Below, piece by piece: positions 26,607-36,600 of a stretch of 64,000 bases of DNA (the first letter of the stretch is position 1; each line of letters begins with the position of its first letter). The DNA comes from Streptomyces sp. NRRL S-118 (GTDB lineage Bacteria; Actinomycetota; Actinomycetes; Streptomycetales; Streptomycetaceae), in contig NZ_KL591003.1 in NCBI RefSeq assembly GCF_000716335.1, positions 192,094 to 256,093 on the forward strand, in the 5' to 3' direction. The notes under the pieces were generated by a model that was given only the letters and a program-made list of their open reading frames with translations, ran no database searches and was not told the origin of the DNA. The position numbers and the translations under genes were made by a program.

Positions 26607-27677
26607 GTGGAACGACGAACTGCCGACCGGCTGCTGAGAGCACGCGCACAGGCGATCGGGGGGCGGGCCCGCGAGACGACGGTCGCCGCCGCCCTGGACC
26701 GGGTCCTCGCCGTCCAGGCGCAGGACCTCGCGGCGGCGGGTCTCGGCCTGCGCGCCCGCGTGACGGGCCTGACCGCCGAGGACGTCCGGCGGGCCACCGA
26801 TGTCGAGCGCACCGCCGTCCGCGGCTGGTACATGCGCGGCACACTCCAGCTCGTCCCCGCGGCCGACGCCCGCTGGCTGCTCGGCCTCCTGGGCCCGGTC
26901 CACCTGGCGCTCGGCGCCCGCCGCCTGCGCGAGCTCGGTCTGGACGAGGCCCTGTGCGAACGGGCGTCGCGTCTGATCGTGCGGGCGATCGACGGCGAGG
27001 GCCCGCTGACCCGGGCCGAACTCACCGCACGGCTCACGTCGTTGGGAGTGGAGCCCAAGGGCCAGTCGGCCTTCCACCTCATCCGCCGCACGGCGCTGGC
27101 CGGGATGATCTGCCACGGCCCCCTGCGGGCGGGTGAGGCCACCTTCGTGCTGCTCGACGACTGGCTGGCGGACACCGGACCGCTCCCCTTCGCGGGGGCG
27201 GCCGCGGAGACCGAACTCGCCCGCCGCTACCGGGCGGCCCACGGTCCCAGTGACGCCCTGGACTTCGCCCACTGGTCGGGACTGCGCACCAGCACGGCCA
27301 AACAGGCGTGGGCGGCAGCCGGCGAGATGCCCGTGGAGAACACGGACGGAATTCCGCGGGGCGATGTGCGGTTGCTCCCCGCGTACGACAACTACCTCGT
27401 CGGATACCGCCGCAGGGAATTGTCGGTGCCCGCGGAGCACGAGCGCCGCGTATGGCCCGGAGGCGGGGTGATCCGCCCGACGGTCGTGGTCGACGGCTGG
27501 GCGGTCGGTACGTGGTCGGGCGGCCGGCGCGGCAGCGGTCCGGTGGTCGAGCCCTTCCCGGGCGGCGCGCCCTTCGACACCGCGACCGCGGCGGGGATCG
27601 CCCGGGAGAGCGCCGACGTCGCACGCTTCTCCGGGGTCTACAACGCTTCTCATACGCTCTCTACACCAGGTCTTTGA
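26607..27677 (+). CDS. Winged-helix HTH_42 / AlkZ-like protein
   Basis: The 356-residue protein belongs to the winged-helix family that includes the DNA glycosylases AlkZ and YcaQ (AlkX). Landmarks are VLAVQAQDLAAAGLGLRAR near residue 35, the RGTLQLVPAADARWLL segment near 75 and LPAYDNYLVGYRRR near 255. The QAQ triplet sits where AlkZ has its catalytic Gln-x-Gln, whereas YcaQ-type members have Asp at the third place. AlkZ unhooks DNA adducts of azinomycin and protects its producer. Within a biosynthetic cluster a self-resistance role is possible, but many family members are uncharacterised chromosomal proteins. GTG start, GGAG just upstream, 13 bases after the PPTase. Confidence 0.8.
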   Translation: MERRTADRLLRARAQAIGGRARETTVAAALDRVLAVQAQDLAAAGLGLRARVTGLTAEDVRRATDVERTAVRGWYMRGTLQLVPAADARWLLGLLGPVHLALGARRLRELGLDEALCERASRLIVRAIDGEGPLTRAELTARLTSLGVEPKGQSAFHLIRRTALAGMICHGPLRAGEATFVLLDDWLADTGPLPFAGAAAETELARRYRAAHGPSDALDFAHWSGLRTSTAKQAWAAAGEMPVENTDGIPRGDVRLLPAYDNYLVGYRRRELSVPAEHERRVWPGGGVIRPTVVVDGWAVGTWSGGRRGSGPVVEPFPGGAPFDTATAAGIARESADVARFSGVYNASHTLSTPGL

Positions 27678-27767
27678 CCGCCCGGATACGTAACCGGTCC
27701 CTAACCCGGTCTTCCTACGGTGAGTGCCGTCCGACAATTCCGTCCCCAACCAGAAAAGGGCGTCGAC

Positions 27768-29066
27768 ATGGCACTCGGTCGGCATTCCGATTTCAACCGC
27801 CTGTGGTTCGGGCAGACCGTCAGCAACTTCGGCGACAAGATCTCACTGCTCGCGCTACCGACCCTCGCGGTCGTCTTTCTCGACGGGGGAGCGTTCGAGG
27901 TCGGCGTCCTCGGCGCACTGCGCTTCCTGCCCTTCCTCCTGCTGGCCCCGATCGCCGGTCTCGTCGCCGACAGGTTCTCGCGCCGCACGATCATGATCGT
28001 GGCGGACCTGGGCCGCTTCCTGGCCCTGGCGTCGATCCCGCTGGCGTTCGCCGTGGACTCCGTCACGATGGCGCACGTCTACGTCGTGGCCGCTCTCGCC
28101 GGCATCCTGACCACCTTCTTCGAGGTCTCGTACCAGTCCTGGTTGCCGCAGCTCATCGGCACGGAGAACCTCGTCGAGGGCAACACCAAGCTCCAGATCA
28201 GCCGCAGCGTCGCCGAGGCCGTCGGCGCCGGCGCCGGCGGCGCGCTGATCCAGGTGCTCGGTGCGGCACGCGCCATCACGGCGGACGCCTTCACCTTCCT
28301 CGTCTCGCTGGTCGCCCTGCTGGTCATCCGGCACCGCGACACCCGGGCGAGGGCGGAGGAGACGAAGGCGTCGGCCAAGGCGGAGATGAAGGAGGGCCTG
28401 AAGACCCTCTTCGGCAACCCCGTCCTGCGGGGCCTGTTCACCGCCAACGTCGTGGTCAACCTCGGTGCCGCGATGGGTGACGCGCTGCTGATCGTGTACG
28501 CGTACAAGGTCCTCGACCTCAGCCCCGGCCAGGTGGGCGCGGCCTTCGCCGTCATGTCGGTCTTCGTGATCGTCGGCGCCGTCCTGTCCGAGCTGGTCAC
28601 CAAGGTGCTGACGGTCGGCCGCACCCTGGTCCTGACCGCCGTCGTGCTGGGCGCCGGGTACATCCTGGTGCCGACCGGTGGCGCGGTCGCCGGCTTCGTC
28701 GGACTGATCGTGGTCCAGGCGGTCATCGGCTTCGTGTCCCCGATGTTCGACATCCACGTCCTGAGCCTGGTGCAGGGCGTCACCCCGAACGAGCAGATGG
28801 GCCGCGTCAGCGGTGCCGCCCTGTCGGCGGTCTACGGCGCCCTGTCCCTCGGCTACTTCGCGGGCGGCGCGCTGGGCGAGGCGCTCGGCCTGACCGGAGC
28901 CCTGGCCATCGCCGGAGCGCTCAGCATCATCGGCGGTCTGACGCTCCTCGGGGGGCCGGTCGCCGCGATCAAGGAGATGCCGGTCGGGGACGCGCCCGCC
29001 GGCCAGGACGCCGCGGACGCGGATCCGGCGCAGTCCTCCGCGGACGGCACGAAGGTCGGCGCGTAG
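27768..29066 (+). CDS. MFS efflux transporter
   Basis: The 432-residue protein has 12 predicted membrane helices and the MFS pattern of the macrolide-efflux (MefA/MFS_3-like) branch: FNRLWFGQTVSNFGDKIS at the N-terminus, the loop 2-3 motif GLVADRFSRR near residue 62, and a charged cytoplasmic loop (RARAEETKASAKAEMKEGLK) between helices 6 and 7. It probably exports the peptide product. ATG at 27768 with AAAAGGG 7 bases upstream is preferred over an in-frame GTG at 27720. The 90-base gap before it contains TAACCGG-like repeats and may hold a promoter. Confidence 0.9.
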   Translation: MALGRHSDFNRLWFGQTVSNFGDKISLLALPTLAVVFLDGGAFEVGVLGALRFLPFLLLAPIAGLVADRFSRRTIMIVADLGRFLALASIPLAFAVDSVTMAHVYVVAALAGILTTFFEVSYQSWLPQLIGTENLVEGNTKLQISRSVAEAVGAGAGGALIQVLGAARAITADAFTFLVSLVALLVIRHRDTRARAEETKASAKAEMKEGLKTLFGNPVLRGLFTANVVVNLGAAMGDALLIVYAYKVLDLSPGQVGAAFAVMSVFVIVGAVLSELVTKVLTVGRTLVLTAVVLGAGYILVPTGGAVAGFVGLIVVQAVIGFVSPMFDIHVLSLVQGVTPNEQMGRVSGAALSAVYGALSLGYFAGGALGEALGLTGALAIAGALSIIGGLTLLGGPVAAIKEMPVGDAPAGQDAADADPAQSSADGTKVGA

Positions 29067-29544
29067 CGCGACCCCGACATGTCGGAGAGGGTGCCGGCCC
29101 GCCCGGCACCCGCTCCGCACCCGCACATCCGCGGCACCGCGCCCGCGGCTCCCTACCTCATCACCCCGCACCACCCGCCGTACGCGCCCGCACCGCGGGA
29201 CCCGCACCAGCCGGCCGTGCCCGCCCGCACCGGGCGACCCGCACCAGCCCGCCGTTACCGCGGGGACCGTCCCGGGCGGCGCAGCCGGCCGCACACCGCC
29301 GTGGGTCGCGCGGCGCGCCGGCGCCCGTACCGCAGCAGCCCCAGCCGGGCCCGCCCGGCGTCCCCGCCGTCACCGCACGACGCCGCCCGCTCCGGGCCCG
29401 CACGACCCGCGAGCCGCCTCGGCCGCGCCGCTCCCGGCGCGCCGGGAGCCGTACCGCTCCGAAGGCCCGGGGGCGTACCGGTCGCGGCCCCTCCCCCCGC
29501 ATCCCTTGCTGTATTCCTCTCCATCAGACGCACGGAGGCACAAG
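29067..29544. other. Non-coding spacer before the C-A-T-TE gene
   Basis: No gene was found in these 478 bases. They hold a terminator-like hairpin after the MFS gene (29089-29111), a near-perfect 26-base direct repeat (29187-29212 and 29224-29249, two mismatches), and then the ribosome site GGAGG for the NRPS at 29545. A separate promoter for the second half of the plus-strand arm is likely here. Confidence 0.5.
29089..29111 (+). terminator. Hairpin after the MFS gene
   Basis: GGGTGCCGG (29089-29097) pairs with CCGGCACCC (29103-29111) around a 5-base loop, starting 22 bases after the MFS stop. No T-run follows. Confidence 0.6.
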
Positions 29545-32500
29545 GTGAGCGAGTCCCTCGCCGAACGCATAGCCGCACTGCCGAAGTCCCGCCGGGCACT
29601 GTTCCAGGCCCTCGCGGGCCGCAACGGGGGGCGCGCCGCCGTACGGGAGGACCCCGAGCCGGCACCACGGGACCCCGCCGCGGCGCCGGTGCTCTCCTTC
29701 GCCCAACGCCGCCTGTGGTTCATCGACCAGCTCCAGCCCGGCAGCCCGGCGTACAACGTGCCGGTCGCCACCCGCATCCGCGGCCCCCTCGACGTCGCCG
29801 CGCTGCACGGCGCCCTCCAGGAGGTCGTGGACCGGCACGAGGTGCTGCGCACCGTCTACCGGGACGTGCCCGGGGCCGCCGAGGCCGTACCCCGGGTGAT
29901 CGACGGTTACCGGCTGCCCCTGCCGGTCACCGACCTGCCGGACGAGGAGGCCGTCCGGGCCTTCTACGACGCCGACGCGTCGGCCCCCTTCGACCTCGCG
30001 GGCGCCGTCCCGCTGCGCGCCTCGCTCGCCCGGCTCTCCGCCGACGACCACGTCCTCGTGCTGAATCTCCATCACATCGTGACCGACGGCTGGTCGATGC
30101 GGCTGCTGTCGACGGAGCTGGAGCGCGCCTACGCGGCCCGCACGGGCGCGGGAGGGGGACCGCTGCCCCGGCTCGCCCTGCAGTACGCGGACTTCGCGGT
30201 CTGGCAACGCAGCCGCATCAGCGGCGACCGGCTGGAGCAGCTCACCGCCTTCTGGCGCGAGGAGCTCGGCGGCGCCGCCCCCGTGGACCTGCCGACCGAC
30301 CGGCCCCGCCCGCCGGTCTTCGGCCATGCGGGGGCCTCCCGGTACGTCGAACTGCCGCCCGGGCTCATCGCGCGGCTGCGGGAGTTCGGCAAATCCGAGG
30401 GCGCCACCCTCTACATGACGATGCTGGCCGGCTTCGCCGCGACCCTGCGCCGCTGGACGGGGCAGGAGGACGTCCTCGTCGGCACCTCGGTGTCCGGCCG
30501 CGACCACCCCGCCTTCGGCGACCTGATCGGCTTCTTCGTCAACACCCTGCCGCTGCGCATCAGAACGGGCGGGGACCCGGGCTTCGCGGAGCTGGTCCGC
30601 TCCACGCGGCACACCACGCTCCAGGCGTACGCCCACCAGGAGCTGCCGTTCGACCTGATCGTCGACGCGCTCGGGCTGCCGCGCGACCCCAGCCGGCCGC
30701 CGCTCACCTCGGTGATGTTCCTGCTGGACGAGACCCCGGACACCGCGCCCGGCCTCACGGGACTGGACACCGAGCCCATCGACTTCTCCTCCCGCGCCAC
30801 CAAGTACGACCTGATGATCAGCGTCCACGACACCGGCAGCGCCGTGCGCGCCCTCGTGGAGTACCCCACCGACCTGTTCGACGCCGCGACCGTCGACCGG
30901 CTCCTGGGCCACTTCCTCACCACCCTGGAAGCGGCCGTCGAACGGCCCGCCGCGCCCCTCTCCACGCTGCCGCTGCTCACCGGGCCCGAGCGGCGCGCCG
31001 CCCTGGACGACTGGAACGCCACCCGCGCGCCCTTCCCCCAGGACGCCTGCCTCCACCACCTGTTCGAGGAGCACGCCGACCGGCGTCCCGACGCCGCGGC
31101 CGTCGTCTGCGGCGGGCTGGGCGGCTGGACCGTGACCTACCGGGAGCTGGAGCGGCGCGCCAACCGGCTCGCGCACCGGCTCACCGAGGCGGGGGCGGGG
31201 CCGGACCGGACGGTCGCCCTGTGCCTGCGCCACGGCCCCGGGCTGGTGACCGCGATTCTCGCGGTGCTGAAGGCGGGCGCCGCGTACGTGCCGCTCGACC
31301 CCGATTACCCGGCCGAGCGCCTGGGCCTGCTGCTGCGGGACGCGGCACCGCCGATCGTGGTCTCCGACGCGGAGCTGGTCGGCCGGCTGCCGCTGGACCC
31401 GGGCACCACGCGGATCCTGCTGGACGCCGACCGGCGGCGGCTGGAGTCCCTGCCGGCGAGCCGGCCCGCCGTCCCCGTCACGTCCCGGGACCTGGCGTAC
31501 GTCATCTTCACCTCGGGCTCCACCGGAACCCCGAAGGGCATCGCGCTGGAGCACCGCGGCGTCGTCAACAACCTGCTGGACCTCAACCGCTCCTACGGCA
31601 TCGGGCCCGGCGACGCGGTGCTCGCGCTGTCCTCGCCGAGCTTCGACATGAGCGTGTACGAGACGCTCGGCATGCTCGCCGCCGGCGGCACCATCGTCCT
31701 GCCCGACCCGGCCGCGGCGAAGGACCCGGCCCACTGGGCCGAGCTCGCCGAGCGGCACGGCGTGAGCGTGTGGAACTCCGCTCCCGCCCTGCTCGGCCTC
31801 CTCCTCGACCAGCTCGAACACGCCTCGGGGCCCGCGCTGCCCGGTCTGCGCGCCGCCTTCCTCGGCGGCGACTGGATTCCCGTGACCCAGCCGGACCGGC
31901 TGCGCGCCTTCGCACCCGGGGTGGCCTTCGCCGCGCTCGGCGGGGCGACCGAGGCGTCCATCCACTCCGTGGAGTACCGCGTCGGCCGGGTCGAACCCGG
32001 CTGGACGAAGCTGCCCTACGGCCGCCCGATGGCGAACCAGCGCGCCTACATCCTCGATCCGGCCGACCGGCTCGTCCCGGTCGGCGTGCCCGGCGAACTC
32101 CACCTCGGCGGCGTCGGGCTGGCCCGCGGCTACCTGAACAGGCCGGAGCTGACGGCGGAGAAGTTCGTGCACGTGGAGCTGGAGCCCGGGCGGACCGAAC
32201 GGCTCTACCGCACCGGTGACCTCGCCCGCTACCGGCCCGACGGCACCATCGAGCTCCTCGGCCGCACCGACTTCCGCATCAAGCTCAACGGGCTGCGCAT
32301 CGAGCCCGGCGAGGTGGAGAGCGCCCTGCGCGAGCTGCCCGGCGTCCGCGACGCCGTCGTCGTCGCCCGGCAGACCGCCGGCTCGGCCCGGCTGACGGGT
32401 TACGTCGTCCCCGAGGACGGCGCCCGCCCGGACCCGCCGGCGCTGCGCGCGGCCCTGGGCGCGGTGCTCCCGCCGCACTGCGTACCGTCCGGGCTCGTCG

Positions 32501-33630
32501 TGCTGGAGCGGCTGCCGCTCAGCCCCAACGGCAAGGTCGACCGCAAGGCGCTGCCCGAGCCGCGCGCCGCGGCGGCGCCGCCCGAGGCCGCCTCCGCGCC
32601 GGCCGGGGGCGACCCCGCGGGGCGACGCGTCGCGGCCGTCTGGGCCGAGGTCCTCGGTCTGCCGGCCGTGGGGGTGGACGACGACTTCTTCGCCCTGGGG
32701 GGTGACTCCTTCGCGGCCGTCCGGGCCGTGCGGGCCGTCGCCGAGGCGCTGCCGGGGGCGGGCGAGCTGCGGGTGGTGGACCTCTTCAGCAATCCCACCT
32801 CCGCGGGCCTGGCCGCCCGCGCCGCCGAACTGGCCGGCCGGGGCGGCGGCGAGGGCACGGCGCCGCACCGGCTGCTGCACCGGCTCACTCCCCCGTCCCC
32901 CGGCGCCCCCCCCCCGCTCACCCTCGTGTGCTTCCCGCACGGCGGCGGCGACGCGATCGCCTACCAGCCTCTCGCCGCGCACCTCCCGCCGCACATCGAG
33001 CTGCTGGCCGTGTCCCCTCCCGGGCACGACCCGCTGAACCCGGGGCCGATGCTCCCGGTCGCCGAGTTCGCGGAACTCGCCGCCCGCGAGATCGCCCGTA
33101 CCGTCACCGGACCGTTCGCCGTCTACGGGCACTGCGCCGGGGTGGTCACGGCCCTGGAGACCACCCGGGTCCTGGAGCGCGACGGGCTGCGGCCGGTGGC
33201 CCTCCACCTCGCGGCGGCGCTGCCGGAGGACGATCCCGACTTCGCCCTGGAGATGGAGCGCGTCTCCACCGACGACGACCTCGTCGGCTACCTCACCACC
33301 ATGGACGGCTTCGACGGCGTCCTCGACGACAGCGACCTGTCGGCCGTGCTCCGGATGGTCCGGCACGACATGACCGAGGCCGCCCGCTTCTTCGCCCGCA
33401 CCCCCGACGGCTACGACCAGCCGCTCGTCACCCCGCTCACCTGCGTCATCGGCGACGCCGACGACGCCACCAAGGGCTACGAGGAGGGCCACCGCGCCTG
33501 GGGCCGGTACGCCCGTGACCTGCGGCTCGCCGTGATCCCCGGTGGCCGCCACTACTTCGCCAAGCATCTGCCGGACCGGCTCGCCGCACTGCTGGCCGAG
33601 CTGCACCGCAACGGAGGAACCCATGTCTGA
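29545..33630 (+). CDS. NRPS: C-A-T-TE (terminal module, Cys-type thioesterase)
   Basis: The 1361-residue protein has a condensation domain with intact HHIVTDG near residue 176, an A domain (A3 VIFTSGSTGTPKG near 653), a carrier (ALGGDSF near 1050) and a thioesterase (about 1110-1360). The hand-aligned A-domain code is D-M-Y-N-F-G-L-I-H; I do not assign a substrate. The TE nucleophile motif is GHCAG near 1195, Cys (codon TGC) replacing Ser; GDADDA and the GGRHYF His complete the triad. Cys TEs occur in, for example, the beta-lactone-forming ObiF. GTG start with GGAGG 6 bases upstream. Although a TE implies the last module, the gene precedes C-A-T, so the order is not colinear. Confidence 0.93.
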   Translation: MSESLAERIAALPKSRRALFQALAGRNGGRAAVREDPEPAPRDPAAAPVLSFAQRRLWFIDQLQPGSPAYNVPVATRIRGPLDVAALHGALQEVVDRHEVLRTVYRDVPGAAEAVPRVIDGYRLPLPVTDLPDEEAVRAFYDADASAPFDLAGAVPLRASLARLSADDHVLVLNLHHIVTDGWSMRLLSTELERAYAARTGAGGGPLPRLALQYADFAVWQRSRISGDRLEQLTAFWREELGGAAPVDLPTDRPRPPVFGHAGASRYVELPPGLIARLREFGKSEGATLYMTMLAGFAATLRRWTGQEDVLVGTSVSGRDHPAFGDLIGFFVNTLPLRIRTGGDPGFAELVRSTRHTTLQAYAHQELPFDLIVDALGLPRDPSRPPLTSVMFLLDETPDTAPGLTGLDTEPIDFSSRATKYDLMISVHDTGSAVRALVEYPTDLFDAATVDRLLGHFLTTLEAAVERPAAPLSTLPLLTGPERRAALDDWNATRAPFPQDACLHHLFEEHADRRPDAAAVVCGGLGGWTVTYRELERRANRLAHRLTEAGAGPDRTVALCLRHGPGLVTAILAVLKAGAAYVPLDPDYPAERLGLLLRDAAPPIVVSDAELVGRLPLDPGTTRILLDADRRRLESLPASRPAVPVTSRDLAYVIFTSGSTGTPKGIALEHRGVVNNLLDLNRSYGIGPGDAVLALSSPSFDMSVYETLGMLAAGGTIVLPDPAAAKDPAHWAELAERHGVSVWNSAPALLGLLLDQLEHASGPALPGLRAAFLGGDWIPVTQPDRLRAFAPGVAFAALGGATEASIHSVEYRVGRVEPGWTKLPYGRPMANQRAYILDPADRLVPVGVPGELHLGGVGLARGYLNRPELTAEKFVHVELEPGRTERLYRTGDLARYRPDGTIELLGRTDFRIKLNGLRIEPGEVESALRELPGVRDAVVVARQTAGSARLTGYVVPEDGARPDPPALRAALGAVLPPHCVPSGLVVLERLPLSPNGKVDRKALPEPRAAAAPPEAASAPAGGDPAGRRVAAVWAEVLGLPAVGVDDDFFALGGDSFAAVRAVRAVAEALPGAGELRVVDLFSNPTSAGLAARAAELAGRGGGEGTAPHRLLHRLTPPSPGAPPPLTLVCFPHGGGDAIAYQPLAAHLPPHIELLAVSPPGHDPLNPGPMLPVAEFAELAAREIARTVTGPFAVYGHCAGVVTALETTRVLERDGLRPVALHLAAALPEDDPDFALEMERVSTDDDLVGYLTTMDGFDGVLDDSDLSAVLRMVRHDMTEAARFFARTPDGYDQPLVTPLTCVIGDADDATKGYEEGHRAWGRYARDLRLAVIPGGRHYFAKHLPDRLAALLAELHRNGGTHV

Positions 33631-36600
33631 CCTCGCCGAACGTCTCGGCCGGCTGCCCCAGGGGCAGCGCTCCCGGCTGCTGGGCCGGATGCGCAACCAG
33701 ATGACCGCCGGTGTCGGTCACCGCAACGAACTCAGGCGGACCGACCACGGGCCGCGCTCCCGCGCCTCCTTCCAGCAGGAGCAGATGTGGTTCATCGACC
33801 GGCTGGGGGCGGGCAAGGCCCGCAACAACATAGCCCTGGCGATACGCCTGGACGGCCCGCTCGACCGGGCCGCGCTCCACGAGGCGCTCAACGCCGTCGT
33901 CGCCGGCCACCAGGTGCTGCACAGCAAGCTCGTCGAAGTGGACGGGGTGCCGTGGCAGGAACCCGTCCCGGCCTTCGTCCTCGGCGTGCAGACCAGTGAC
34001 TTCACCGGCAGCGACGATCCGGAGCGGGAGCTCGCCGAGCTCACCGCCTCCTGCGCGTCGGCGCCCTTCGACCTCGCCGCCGCCCCGCCCGTACGGGCCC
34101 ACCTGGTGCGCCTCGGCCCCGACCGGCACGTCCTGCTGTGGGTGGTCCACCACGTGGTGTGGGACCCGGGCTCCACGCGCATCTTCACCGAGGAGCTCAC
34201 CTCCTGCTACGCGGACGCCGCCCGCGGCCGGCGCCCGGAGGCCGGTTCGCCGCCCGTCGAGTACGCCGACTTCGCCGCCTGGCAGCGCGCCAAGCTCGAC
34301 GACGCCGGGCACCGCAAGGCGCTGGCCGACAAGTGGCGGCAGTTGCTCGCCGGCGCCGAGGCCACCGAGGTGATGCCCGACCATCCGCGCAGCCCCGAGA
34401 CCCGCGGCGACGGCCGCGGGCTGACGCTCATGCTGGAGCAGGAGCTGCTGGACCGGCTGAAGGAGGTGGCGGAGGGCTCCGACACCACCGTCTTCACCAC
34501 GCTGCTCGCCGCCTTCAACGCGTTGCTGCGGCACTGGACGCACACGGAGGACGTCGTCGTGGGCACGGCGAGCGCCTCCCGTCCGCACCCCGACCTGGAA
34601 CGCGTCATCGGCTGCTTCGTACAGATGATCACCCTGCGCACGGAGGTGGGCGACGGCCTCACCTTCCGCGAGCTCGTCGCACGCACCGCGAGCACCGTGA
34701 TGGACGCGTTCACCAACAGCGAGCTGCCCTTCGAGCAGGTCGTCGACGCAGTGCGGCCGGTCCGCGACCCCCTGCGCCACCCGCTGTTCCAGATCGAGTT
34801 CACCTCGCTCGGCCGCTGGGGCACGCACACGACCGAGGCCGGCGGAGTCGGGTTCGCCGTCGAGCAGCTGCACGACGGGGCGGCCAAGTTCGACATGAGC
34901 TTCCTCGTCGGCGAGAACGACGGGCTGGAGCTGTCGCTGGAGTACAACACCTCGCTGTACCGGCACGGCACCGCTTCCGCGCTCCTCGCCGCCTTCCGGC
35001 GCGTCATCGAGCAGGTCGCCGACGACCCCGACGTCCGGATCGGCGAGCTGAGCCTGGTCGAGGAGCCGGCCGCCTCCCGGCACGCCCGTGAGCTGTCCCG
35101 GGGCGGCCCCGTCGACGAGACCGCCTGGACCACCACGCTCGACCGGGCCTTCCGCGAGCGGGCCACCATCGAGCCGGACGCCGTCGCCGTCCGCCACGGT
35201 GCGACGGCGCTCGACTACGCGGCCCTGGACCGCTGGTCGGAGGCGATCGCCCACCGCCTGCGGGACCGCGGTGTGCGGCACGGCGACCCGGTCGCCGTCT
35301 GCCTCGGACGCGGCCCCGCGGCCGTCGCCGCCCTCCTCGGCACCCTCAAGGCGGGCGCCCACTACGTCCCCGTCGACCCGGCCGCGCCCGCCGAGCGCAT
35401 CAGGACCGTGCTCGCCGACGCGGGCGTCCGGCACGCCCTGGTGGACGACGCGGCGCGGCTGCCCGTGCCGCTGGAGCTCGTCACGGCCGGCTCCACCGCC
35501 CCGGTGCGGGAGGTGCCGTCGCTGACGCCGACCTCGTCCCCCGCCGACCTCGCGTACGTGCTCTACACCTCCGGCAGCAGCGGCACCCCCAAGGGCGTGA
35601 TGATCGAGCACCGTTCGGTGACCCACTTCTCCCGGGCCATCGCGCGGGCGTACGAGATCGGCGCCGGCGACCGGGTGCTGCACTTCGCCCCCCTCACCTT
35701 CGACGTCTCCGTCTTCGAGGTCTTCACCACCCTGCTGGCGGGCGCCGAACTCGTCATCGCCACCGAGGACGAGCGCCGCGACCCGGCCCTGCTGCAGGCC
35801 CGGTTGCGGGACGACGGGGTGACCGTGGCGGAACTGCCGCCCGCCCTGCTGCCGCTGCTCGACCCCCGCACGCTGCCCGACCTGCGCCTGGTGTCCGTCG
35901 GCGGCGAGGCGTTCCCCGGCAAGCTGGTGGCCGAGTGGACCGCGGGCGAGCGCCGCTTCGTCAACGGTTACGGCCCCACGGAGGCCACCGTCGCCGTCAC
36001 CCTGATGGACTGCACCGGCAGTTACGACCGCAATCCGCCCATCGGCCGGCCCATGCCCGGGCACCAGGCGTTCGTCCTCGACGAGCGGCTGCGTCCCGTG
36101 CCGCCCGGGGTGCCCGCGGAGCTGTGCGTGGCGGGTCCCGGCATCGCCCGCGGCTACCTGGGCAGGCCGGAGCTGACGGCGGAACGGTTCGTCACCAACC
36201 CGTACGCGGACGGAACGGAGACCGAGCGCCTCTACCGCACCGGCGATCTGGTCCGCTGGCTGCCGGGCGGGAACCTGGAGTTCCTCGGCCGCACGGACCG
36301 CCAGCTGAAGCTGCGCGGCCACCGCATCGAGCCGGGCGAGGTGGAGGCCGTCCTCGTCGGGCACCCCTCCGTGCAGCAGGCGGTCGCCGTCGCCCAGCCG
36401 GCCGCGGGCGGTGAGCGGATGCTCGTCGCGTACGTCACCGTGGAGCAGGTCGGCGCCTACGCTTCCGAGGTCGCCGACGCGGAGGGGCTGCGCGCCTACG
36501 CGGCCTCCCGGCTCCCCGGCTACATGGTGCCGGTCGTGGTCGTGCTGGAGGAGCTGCCCCTCACCCCGCACGGCAAGGTCGACACCGCGGCGCTGCCGCT

